Below, in pieces: positions 48,701-58,867 of a stretch of DNA of 64,000 bases. Each line of letters begins with the position of its first letter. The stretch's first letter is position 1. Source of the stretch: Cliona cf. orientalis. Taxonomy: Eukaryota; Porifera; Demospongiae; Clionaida; Clionaidae. The notes beneath the pieces were generated by a model. It did no database searches. It worked only from the letters and a program-made list of their open reading frames with translations, and was not told where the DNA came from. The stretch spans positions 2,356,001 to 2,420,000 of the forward strand of contig OZ005693.1 of assembly GCA_963930775.1 (NCBI GenBank). Reading direction: 5' to 3'. The position numbers were made by a program, and so were the translations under genes.

Positions 48701-51700
48701 AGAGCATGATGTAACAAACTACGTTCTTTAAAGCCCCTGGAATTAGGGCTAACACAATGGTCTATAATTAAATTAACCACTGTACTAGTATAGCCAGCTT
48801 GTACCGCTGCATGAATTGGTTGATCACCATTATTATCCTTGATAGTCACATCAGCTTTAAACTCTGAGACACACATTCTAATGAGTGCATGACCATTCTC
48901 AGTTGGTGATTGAGAACAAAGCAAGTGGAGTGGAGTTTGTCCACTTGCATTCCTGCTATCAATAGGGCATTTGTACTTCTCAACAAGTAGAACAATTACT
49001 TGCTTGTGACCGTGAAGAGCTGCTATATGAATCACTATATTTTCCTGATCATCCAAAACAGAAGAAGGGTCTATATCAAAATCTGAAAGAAGTACGTCAA
49101 TCAAGTTGACAGATCCACGCTCACAAGCTTGTAGCAAAAGTTTACTTCTATCAATGGTACGCAAATTGGAATCAAATAATTCCAATGAAGTAAGTACATG
49201 TCCTGCTACAACAGCCTTCTTAAGTGGAGTGTCACCATCTTCATCTCTGATAGTTATATCTGCCTTGTTGGCAACAAGGAATTTAGCTACTCTAGTGTGA
49301 CCACCGATACAAGCACAGTGAAGAGCAGTCTGCCCTTGAGAGTTTCTATGGTCTATTGGACATTGGTTGCTATAGTCAGCAATTAGAAATTTAGCTATTT
49401 CATATTTCCCTTGCTGAGCTGCAATGTGAAGGAATGTGTTACTATAGTCATCAACTAATGCATTCTTACCTTTATCTTCAAAAGCTATAATTGCAATGAG
49501 TTTAGCTATTCTAACATGACCACACATACAAGCACAGTGGAAAGCAGTCAGCCCTCGATAGTTTCTATGGTCTATTGAAAATTGATGGCTGTGATTAGTG
49601 ATTAAAAATTTTGCTATCTCATATTGCCCATGTTGAACTGCAGTGTGAAGTATTGTGTTCCCATCTTCATCAGAACCTGCTGGGTCATAATTGAATTTTG
49701 ATATTAGTTCCTGTAGCACTGTGGTAAATCCTCCAGCAGCTAGTTGGTGAAGCAGTGGTTCAGACTCAACACCTCTGTTATGAGGTTTGAGGCCATACTC
49801 TGTAGAGAGGATATGTACAGCTTTAGCATCACCTCTTTTGATTAAAAGATCCAAAGGGGTATTGTTATCCTTATCCAGAGCATTATAGAATCTTTTATCA
49901 CCCTCTAGCATGCATTCAGAGACTAATACTTTTGAAACATCAAGATGACCACGAGAGCATGCCATGTGAAGTGGAATCTGGTTACAATATTTGTTTTTAA
50001 CATCAACAGGACAGTCGTACTTGGTGATGAGTAGTCTTGTTACCTTTTCATGACCACACCAACACGCCATGTGGAGAGGAGTGTTGCCTCTGTTATCAAC
50101 TGACAATATATCCAAGTTGAAATCCATTATTAGCATTTCTGTCAGCCTAATACTTCCACTCCAGCAAGCCTCATGCAGTAGTGATCTGCCATCACATCCT
50201 GTAATCTTAGGACTACAACCAAATTCAGTGATTAGTGCCTGGACAGTTTCCACATGTCCACCCTCTGCTGCTATACTGATAGCTGTATCATTATTGCGAT
50301 CTCGTTGAGTTGCATCAGCTTTAAATTCAGAGATAAGCATTTTAACAATACTGCTGTGACCAGATGAACATGCTTTGTGAAGTGGTGTCTCTTTGATCTT
50401 ATTTTTATCATTAACAGGACAGTTGTATTTGGTGATGAGTAGTCTTGCTAGCTCCTCATGACCACACCAACAGGCGATATGGAGAGGAGTATTACCATTG
50501 TCATCAGCTGAGAGTGGGTCTTGATCAAATTCAGTGATTAAAATTATAGCTAGCTTAGTGTGTCCTTTCTCACAAGCATGGTGCAGGAGTGATCTACCTT
50601 CGAATCCTTCAACATGCGGACTACAATCAAACTCAGTAATTAGCACTTGAACTACACTCATGTGTCCACCCAGGACTGCTACACATAGTGGTGTATTATT
50701 CTGGTAGTTACGTGCTTTTTTTTTTAATTTGAATTTAGAGATAAGCATTCTAACGATACTAATGTGACCAGATGAACAGGCTTTGTGAAGTGGTGTCTCT
50801 TTGATCTTATTTTTAACATCAACTTGGCAGTTGTATTTGGTGATGAGTAGTCTTGCTAACTTCTCATGACCACACTGACAGGCCACATGGAGAGGAGTGT
50901 TACCATCATCATCATCAATTATTGAGAATGGGTCTGGGTCAAATCCATCGACGATCATTCGCTGTACCATTTTCATGCTGCCCCCCATCACTGAGCTACT
51001 AAACGCATTGATATCTGCATTGTACTGAAGCATAAGTGTTGTTACAACAGATACATGATCATAGTAGCAAGCTAACCATAGTAGCATGGACAAATCCGTG
51101 CTCTCAAGAGAGTTGTATTTATTAATGAGCAAGCGCACTACCTCTTCCTGGCCGTGTGAGACAGCAATGGAGAGGGGAGCATGGATTACTGAATCAGTAG
51201 CCATTGGACTGATGCCATACTTTTCAATGAGAGTGGTAACCAATTTTATACTTCCAATACCACACGCAAAATGAAGCAGTGTTCTACCTTGATAGCCTTT
51301 GATGTTTGGATTACAAGCACAGTCAGTTATTAAATAATCCACAATGTCTATATGTCCTTGGGACACTGCTCTATGGATAGGAGCATTGCACAGGCAAGAT
51401 GTAATGGAGTTTCATGGTTGGCATTTGTATCATCAATGTCAACAATTTTCTCCTCTATTATTCTCTGAACATTATCTACTTTTCCCAACCTTACTGCAGT
51501 ATGAAGAGGACTCTCTTTATCAGCCTGTACTGGTCCATCTATCCATAGTCTGAGGCCATGACTGAACAATAATTTGAATATTAGGAGACAGACATCATCA
51601 TCATAAGCATTTTCATTATTTGAGTCTTTTATGAATGGATCAGCACCAAATGCTATTAGTAATTGTAAAATAGGACTATCCTTTCTTGAGCAAGCCAGGT

Positions 51701-53456
51701 GCAATGGAGTCTCATGCTTAGAATTTAGAATATTCACATCTACCTGTTGTTGGATCAAGATCTCTCTAACGTCTTCCATCCGACCTTGCCTCACAGCGAC
51801 ATGGAGAGGACTGTCACCATTAAAAAATGTTGGACACTGAATGTACATGATATTAAGTATTCTATTTATACTACTGTGACCATTTGAACAGGCTTTGTGA
51901 AGTGGTGTCTCTTGAATCTTGTTTCTAACATCAACAGAATAGCTGTATTTGGTGATGAGTAGTCTTGCTAACTCCTTATGACCACCCCAGCAGGCCATGT
52001 GGAGAGGAGTGTTACCACTATCATCAGTTGACAATATATCCAAGCTAAAGTCTACGATCAGCATTTCAGCTAGCTTAACACTTCCACTGCAACAAGCCTC
52101 ATGCAGTAGTGATCTGCCATCATATCCTGTAACCTCAGGACTGCAACCAAGCTCAGTGATTAGTGCCTGGACAATTTCCACATGTCCACCCTCTGCTGCT
52201 TTGCTGACAGCTGTATCATTATTGTCATCTCGCCGAGTTGCATCAGCTTTAAATTCAGAGACAAGCATTCTAACAATACTACTGTGGCCAAATGAACAGG
52301 CTAGGTGAAGTGGCGTCTGTTGAATCTTGTTTTCAACATCAACAGAACAGTTGTAATTGATAATGAGTAGTCTTGCTAGCTCTTCATGACCACCACAGCA
52401 GGCCATGTGGAGAAGAGTGTTACCATCACCACTATCTGAGAGTGGATCTTGGTCAAATTCAGTGATCAATAGCTGTACCATTTCTATGCTGCCCCCTAAC
52501 ATTGACCAACCAAATGCACCACTTTCATCGATATCGATATCTGCTTTGTACTCAAGCACCAGTGTTTTTACAACAGATGCATGACCACAGTAGCAAGCTA
52601 ACTGTAGCAGATATGACAAATCAGTGCTATCAAGAGAAGTGTATTTGTCGATGAGTAAGCGCACTACCTCTTCCTGGCCATGTGAGACAGCAATGGAGAG
52701 GGGAACATGGATTACTGAATCAGTAGCCATTGGACTGATGCCATACTTTTCAATGAGAGTGGTAACCAATTTTATACTTCCAATACCACACGCAAAATGA
52801 AGCAGTGTTCTACCGTGATAGCCTTTGATGTTTGGATTACAAGCACAGTCAGTTATTAAATAATCCATAGTGTCTCTATGTCCTTGGGACACCGCTCTAT
52901 GGATAGGAGCATTATTAAAGATGTCTTTCTTGTACATATCAGCTCCATTAGATATTAATATGTGTACAATGTGTTTGTTGCCAAGTGCACAGGCAAGATG
53001 TAATGGAGTTTCATGGTTGGCATTTATATCATTGATGTCAATAATTTTCTCCTCTATTATTCTCTGAAAATCATCTAGTCTTCCCAACCTTACTGCAGTA
53101 TGAAGAGGACTTTCTTTATCAGCCTGTACTGGTCCATCTATCCATAGTCTGAGACCATGACCAAATAATAATTTGAATAGTAGGAGATAGATATCAAAAG
53201 CACTTTTATCATAAGCATTATCATTATTTGAGTCTTTAATGAATGGATTGGCACCAAATGCTACTAACAGTTGTACAATAGGACTATCATTTTTGGAGCA
53301 AGCCAGGTGTAATGGAGTCTCTTGTTTAGAGTTTAGAATATTCACATCTACCTGTTGTTGGATCAAGATCTCTCTAACATCTTCTATCTGGCCTTGCCTC
53401 ACAGCAACATGGAGAGGACTGTCACCATTAAAAATTATTGGACTCTGAAAGTCCAT
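45739..53456 (-). pseudogene. ANK4: ankyrin-Roc/COR-Death gene with duplicated N-terminus and 73-nt deletion
   Basis: Exons are 53456-46662, 46494-46413, 46327-46154 and 45865-45739. The sum (7,178) becomes a multiple of 3 only when a 73-nt gap near 51,388 is allowed for; ANK3 has those 73 nt between AGCATTG and CACAGGC. The frame is therefore open from 53,456 to about 51,388 and again from 51,366 to the end. The first part holds two copies of the family N-terminus: MDFQSPIIFNGDSPLH at 53,456 and, fused in frame, MYIQCPTFFNGDSPLH at 51,848. Downstream come more ankyrins, P-loop GNPGSGKST (about 48,350), DFAGDQEY, SHSDR, COR-like, and one split Death domain. The distal part could still be expressed from an internal start, but the full-length protein is broken. 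Confidence 0.82.
45951..46114. mobile_element. pogo-like MITE in the Death-domain intron of ANK4
   Basis: Ends CAGTGGAGCCCCTCT and, reverse-complemented, CAGTGGAAGCCCTCT. Same element and position as in ANK2 (18884-19047), absent from the ANK3 intron. Confidence 0.7.
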
Positions 53457-54500
53457 GGTGAGTAGTGGGTTCATAGGCTAACACAGTTGAGAGCCAAAGA
53501 AGCAGTTAGCTATTACAATGGTGAGTAGTGGCTTTAGGTCAACACAATTAAGAATCAAAGAAGCAGTTATCACAAACTCGTGTACAGAGAAGTTTCGTGG
53601 ATAATATTATCAAACGGCCGGGATTACGTAGCTAGCTAGGATCTTTTCCTCTCGATCTATAAGAATGTATTGTAGGTGAACAGAATTATCAAGTAACATC
53701 GGATTTTATAGTTGGATGACTTATTCACTATACATTGTCTGACCTACCCTATTGTGCTTTGTGGTCATGCCAATAATTCTGAGTAGGCTAATCATATGAC
53801 CATTTGCACATGACACACCAATGCATATAGCTAGTAATCACTGTTTGTATAGCAATATCATGTGAGTATTGTATATGATCACTGATAACCTTAACGAGAC
53901 AATTAATAATTGTTATATTATGATAATAATACGATTGTTGCCCATAGCCAGTTTTTTAAGGGTTTATACAGTGTAGTCTTTAAGCCCTATGCTCTATAAT
54001 ATATTATCTCATGGACTCAGTACCATACTCTGTGTATGTACTGTGAGTCAATCATGATTGTTAAAATGAAACCAAACCATTAACTGTATGGTGACAGTGT
54101 CTGGGATTTAAACTGATAAATTTCAGGCTATACATAATAATCATAGTATTGCATATACATGTTCAAGGGGTAGCTAAAATGAGCAATCTTGTCAGCAAAG
54201 TGTGTTCAATATGACACCAAATCAGCCCCTTTATTGCTTTGCACAGGCCACAAGTGCTGCATATCATTTTTGTTGCCACTCCCATCAACCACACCTATAA
54301 CAGCTACTGTACAAGTGGTACAGTAGAGCCAGAATAATACTTGAGTTTGGTTACCCTTACGACTGCCAAATTAATTGTCATATATACATAGCTACAGGCA
54401 GCCATATCATCGTACCAAATTGCCAATCTACTAGTAATAATAACAGTGATTTGGAATCCAATCACCAAATTTAATTACTATGCATAGGTCCTACAGATGT
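53457..54500. other. ANK4 5' flank and spacer
   Basis: The first 450 bp is the ANK-type 5' flank. A 50-bp piece around the start (GTGAGTAGTGG...CAAAGAAGCAGTTA) is repeated at 53,457-53,510 and 53,521-53,570. About 54,340-54,480 contains AT-rich sequence resembling that near 41.85-41.96 kb (ACTGCCAAATTAA, AATCACCAAATTTAATT). No gene is recognised. Confidence 0.5.
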
Positions 54501-54746
54501 TTATGTAAAAGTAGGAAAATTGCCATGATTCTATCATGGGAAGATTTTACGTGACTTCTCCCTTGGGTTAATCATGGGGAGATTTTACGTGACTTCTGCC
54601 ATGATCTAATCATGGGAGGATTTTACGTCACATGTAAAGTATTCCCAATGTTTATATTCGTTCACTTTATATGGGAAGATTTTACGTAAGGTCAAAGTTC
54701 TTACGTAAAATCTTCCCATGTAATACTGACTTACCAACACAATAAG

Positions 54747-55062
54747 CAGGGGGTGCTTTATGTGTGACCTCTGACCTCACGTAAAATCTCCCCAGATATA
54801 TACAATGCATAGGTATGTGGGCTGATAATACTGCAACAACACACTGCTCATACAGATGAACTTTAACCTCACGTAAAATCTTCCCATATAATACTGCCAT
54901 TAATCAGGGGGTGCTTTATGTGTGACCTCTGACCTCACGTAAAATCTCCCCAGATATATACAATGTATAGGTACGTGGGCTGATAATACTGCAACAACCC
55001 ACTGCTCATACAGATGGACTTTAACCTCACGTAAAACCTTCCCAGATATAAACAATGAATGT
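54747..55062 (-). repeat. 158-bp tandem duplication in the left arm
   Basis: CAGGGGGTGCTTTATGTG recurs at 54,747 and 54,905, followed by the same AACTTTAACCTCACGTAAAA order. The right arm has only one unit, accounting for most of the arm-length difference. Confidence 0.85.
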
Positions 55063-55660
55063 ACTGTGGGATGACATTAATGCCAGCAAAAGTTATGCTG
55101 TAAGTAAAAGCGGCCATATGTAGGCTGCCCTTTGACCCCAGGAAGATATTAAATATACACACCATAAACTCATCGGGCACATTGATATTAATTTCAAGGT
55201 TACAAACGCAACAATGATCCGACTTATGGGAGCCAAATAAAGTCATGAGCATGATAATTGCATACCTGAGTAGGAATTTAGTTGTCGCGGTGTCAGAGGG
55301 AATGGATTTGTAGAAGTACGAGGTATTCTAGCTTTATCCCATGGGTCCGGAGTGGGTTCAGCTGAGTGGGTTGGACCGGAGTTGATCTCGAAACGATCGA
55401 CGATGGTGCTCGTCTTTACATTAATCAAAATTAATGTTTAACCAGCTCAGCAAATATTGATAGATTTACTGCGCACGCGCACTTGGCAAAGCTGTAGCCC
55501 GCGCGCATCTACCACGGTGCATCTCTGCACATTGATCAGCCCCACCCCCGTCAGAAACATTCAGAAATCTGATTGGTTGGTTGGTTAAGCGGGCGCGGGA
55601 TTCTTCCATTTGCATAGTCTGAAAGTGTTTCAGGTTAGCTAGCTATGGCTATTAGCAAGT

Positions 55661-56965
55661 TCAGTGTGCGGTTACTACTTTCAGAGCAAACTTCTGGACA
55701 CTTTCAATTGCTTTCTTGTCTTTCACCAAATGAGGGTCCCATACTTGACATGCATACTCCATGTGGGGTCTAACTAGGGACAGATACAGCTGTTTCAATG
55801 AACTCTGCGAGGTCTGCCCATAAAACCTCCTGTAGAGGAGACCCAGTACACGGCGTGCCTTAGTGCAAATGTTGCCAACATGAGAAGACCAAGATAGATC
55901 GCTTATAAGCAGCACACCCAAGTATTTATAGCTGTTGACTCGCTCCAGTTCATTCCCAAGCAATTCCAAGGACTTTTCTGGAAGTGTGGGTGACCTCCTA
56001 CGAGAGATAATCATATACTTGCATTTCATTGGGTGGAGATAAAGGTAGTTATTAGTTGACCATTGCTCAATGGAACTCACCATCTCTTGCAGTACAGTAT
56101 AGTCTTCTGCGGAAGAAATTACATGATACAGCAGAACATCATCAGCAAAGAGATTCACATAGCCAGATACAGCACTTGGGAGATCGTTAATATAAAGAAG
56201 AAATAAGAGAGGACCGAGCACCGAACCCTGGGGTACTCCAGAAACAACAGGTAGTGGATCAGATGTTTCACCACCAACAACAACTGTTTGACTCCTGTAA
56301 GAGAGATAATCCTGCAGCCAGCAAAGGATGGTATGATCTAGCTCAAGACCTGTAAGCTTAGCCATTAGTGGCTGGTGAGGTACGGTATCAAAGGCCTTCC
56401 GGTAATCAAAGAATACTGCACATATCTCTTTACCTTCTTCCATCATCTTCAGCCAGTCATCAACACACTTTATAAGAGCTGTCACTGTTGATCTTCCCTC
56501 TGTAAATCCCCACTGAGAGTCAGAAAAAATAAGACGAGACCGTAGGTGTTGGGTGATCAGGCTGTGGAAATGTGTTTCAAGTAATTTACTCAAAAGAGGA
56601 AGCAACGATATCGGCCGGTAGTTAGAAGGAGAAGATACATCTGAGGCTTTTGGAATTGGTACTATTGCAGATTTCTTCCACATCATAGGTACCCTACATT
56701 TGGAGATAGAAAGGTTGAAGAGTTTAGTCACAGAAGTGGTAATACTCGTTGCAGTGGATTTCAGCATTCTGGCCGATAGTCCATCAGGACCACTGGCTTT
56801 GGTAATATCCAAGGATGAAAGAAGATCAAAAACTTCTTCTTCAGTGCAAAGATGTTCTTCCGAGCACTCGAAATTATGCAAGCTATGCGATGTAATAGGT
56901 GGGTGTGAAGTATATTGAAACATGAATGAAAAAAGGTGTTGTGATGTGCTGGAGTTTGTCCACAT
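55661..56965 (-). pseudogene. Truncated non-LTR reverse transcriptase
   Basis: A 434-codon open stretch with the RT order: ASGPDGLSARML, PKASDVSSPSNYRPISLLPL, QWGFTEGRST, VFFDYRKAFDTVPH, SGVPQGSVLGPLLFLLYIND, catalytic NLFADDVLLY, and the SYKYLGVLL region, ending at ALKVVTAH. This is a non-LTR (Jockey/CR1-like) polymerase. The endonuclease domain upstream and the distal thumb/C-terminal part are missing. The 3' end stops exactly at the left arm boundary and the 5' end at the nested inverted repeat. It is therefore a captured or inserted fragment and not a working retrotransposon. Confidence 0.88.
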
Positions 56966-57358
56966 GTTCTTTTAAGAACAATTATTCGTGGACTTATCCA
57001 GAAGAAGTGAAGAGACCTATTGTCCACTTGCCTCACTTTTGCAGTCAGGCAAGCAGTCTTCTTTCTCCTGTTGCCAATTTGACAACGACTTTGCCGGCAA
57101 ATACAAGTTCAGCTGCCACAAACAAAATCACTGCAGTGGAATCCCTTCCCCCTACTGTTTGTACAGCATCATCTGTGTATATAGGAAGCAGAAGCACTGA
57201 TCTCCACTCTCCAGTACCACCAATCTACACCATCAAGAGTTTTCCCCTCATTCTAGCCCTGCTAAGTCTCCTTTTGCTTATAGTAGTGATGCTTCTATTC
57301 TTCCACAAATAATTGTTCTTAAAAGAACATGTGGACAAACTCCAGCACATCACAACCA
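56936..57358. repeat. Nested inverted repeat with small open frame
   Basis: GTTGTGATGTGCTGGAGTTT... at 56,936-56,985 is repeated inverted at 57,309-57,358 (AATAATTGTTCTTAAAAGAA...). The intervening 320 bp has a plus-strand open stretch (to 57,312) ending in a strongly hydrophobic segment, PLILALLSLLLLIVVMLLFF. That could be a transmembrane helix, but no family was recognised. It looks like a small insertion inside the foldback element. Confidence 0.75.
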
Positions 57359-58384
57359 AGACTAGCATTCGCACACTGAACTTGCTAATAGCCATAGCTA
57401 GCTAACCTGAAACACTTTCAGACTATGCAAATGGAAGAATCCCGCGCCCGCTTAACCAACCAACCAATCAGATTTCTGAATGTTTCTGACGGGGGTGGGG
57501 CTGATCAATGTGCAGAGATGCACCGTAGTAGATGCGCGCGGGCTACAGCTTTGCCAAGTGCGCGTGCGCAGTAAATCTATCAATATTTGCTGAGCTGGTT
57601 AAACATTAATTTTGATTAATGTAAAGACGAGCACCATCGTCGATCGTTTCGAGATCAACTCCGGTCCAACCCACTCAGCTGAACCCACTCCGGACCCATG
57701 GGAAAAAGCTAGAATACCTCGTACTTCTACAAATCCATTCCCTCTGACACCGCAACAACTAAATTCCTACTGAGGTATGCAATTATCATGCTCATGACTT
57801 TATTTGGCTCCCGTAAGTCGGATCATTGTTGCGTTTGTAACCTTGAAATTAATATCAATGTGCCCGATGAGTTTACGGTGTGTATATTTAATATCTTCCT
57901 GGGGTCAAAGGGCAGCCTACATATGGCCGCTTTTACTTACAGCATTATAACTTTTGCTGGCATTAATGTCATCCCACAATACATTCATTGTTTATATCTG
58001 GGAAGGTTTTACGTGAGGTTAAAGTCCATCTGTATGAGCAGTGTGTTGTTGCAGTATTATCAGCCCACATACCTATACATTGTATATATCTGGGGAGATT
58101 TTACGTGAGGTCAGAGGTCACACATAAAGCACCCCCTGATTATTGTGTTGGTAAGTCAGTATTACATGGGAAGATTTTACGTAAGAACTTTGACCTTACG
58201 TAAAATCTTCCCATATAAAGTGAACGAATGTAAACATTGGGAATACTTTACATGTGACGTAAAATCCTCCCATGATTAGATCATGGCAGAAGTCACGTAA
58301 AATCTCCCCATGATTAACCCAAGGGAGAAGTCACGTAAAATCTTCCCATGATAGAATCATGGCAATTTTCCTACTTTTACGTAA

Positions 58385-58867
58385 AGATCTAAATGACCTT
58401 CACCTGCCATGTGCTCGACTGAATAGGGAAATCCCCCTGCCCTGAAAGCGAGCTCGCTAGAGAAAGCGAACTGAGAGAAACGCCATAAGGATATCATCGG
58501 ATAGTCCACGATCTCTTCTACGCTAGGTTCGAATTCTGGATCCCAACAACCTTTCATGCGCGCTAAACATTTTGAAACAGTTTCACAGCAATTACATCAT
58601 AGGTTTCATCATCATTTCATCGTAATTTCATCATAATTACCTCATCGCGAGGCCGAATTCTTTTTTGCGAATTGGGACTCTGGACGTAATTTTATTCAAT
58701 TGTTTTTATACTTGTAGCCATATGGAGTCTTGTGGTACATGGTATAGCATCCTATTATACCCGGAAGTGTTGTTTATTGGGTGGGTGTGGCTCATGTAGG
58801 CGTGTCCGATGGGATCGGCTGGCCGCGCCCAGCTTGACACAAAGTGTATATATACACGTAGCAAGTG
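58385..58867 (+). promoter_or_regulatory. Upstream region of the carbonyl-reductase-like gene
   Basis: About 480 bp between the foldback element and the SDR start. A GTATATATAC motif lies at about 58,845-58,854, only 14 nt before the ATG, so it is a doubtful TATA box. TCATCATCATTTCATCG-type simple repeats occur at about 58,605-58,645. No other gene is recognised. Confidence 0.35.

Larger units (their letters stand above)
54501..58384. mobile_element. Foldback-like element with ~1-kb inverted arms
   Basis: The left arm 54501-55670 and right arm 57370-58384 are inverted copies. The outer parts are built of repeated GGGAAGATTTTACGT / ACGTAAAATCTCCCC motifs in both orientations; the inner parts contain a GC-rich, CCAAT-like segment. 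The arms differ mainly by a 158-bp tandem duplication in the left arm. The centre (55671-57369) carries a truncated reverse transcriptase and a nested inverted repeat. Long subrepeat-rich arms fit foldback-type DNA elements. A target duplication could not be fixed (AGAT occurs near both ends). Each arm also holds a mirrored open stretch of about 105 codons and a 55-codon stretch (MINVKTSTIVDRFEINS) that may be element-encoded. Confidence 0.8.

Noticed and set aside
54530-54720. Regular short repeats (GATTTTACGT) considered as a CRISPR array
   Set aside because: Repeats occur in both orientations, spacing is irregular, and the context is an animal transposon arm.
54935-58108. Mirrored ~105-codon open frames in both arms of the foldback element
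   Set aside because: Identical because the arms are inverted copies; no recognisable family, so not called as genes.
58385-58557. Possible host exon on the minus strand beside the foldback element
   Set aside because: Open frame crosses the arm boundary, has no motif and no splice partner.
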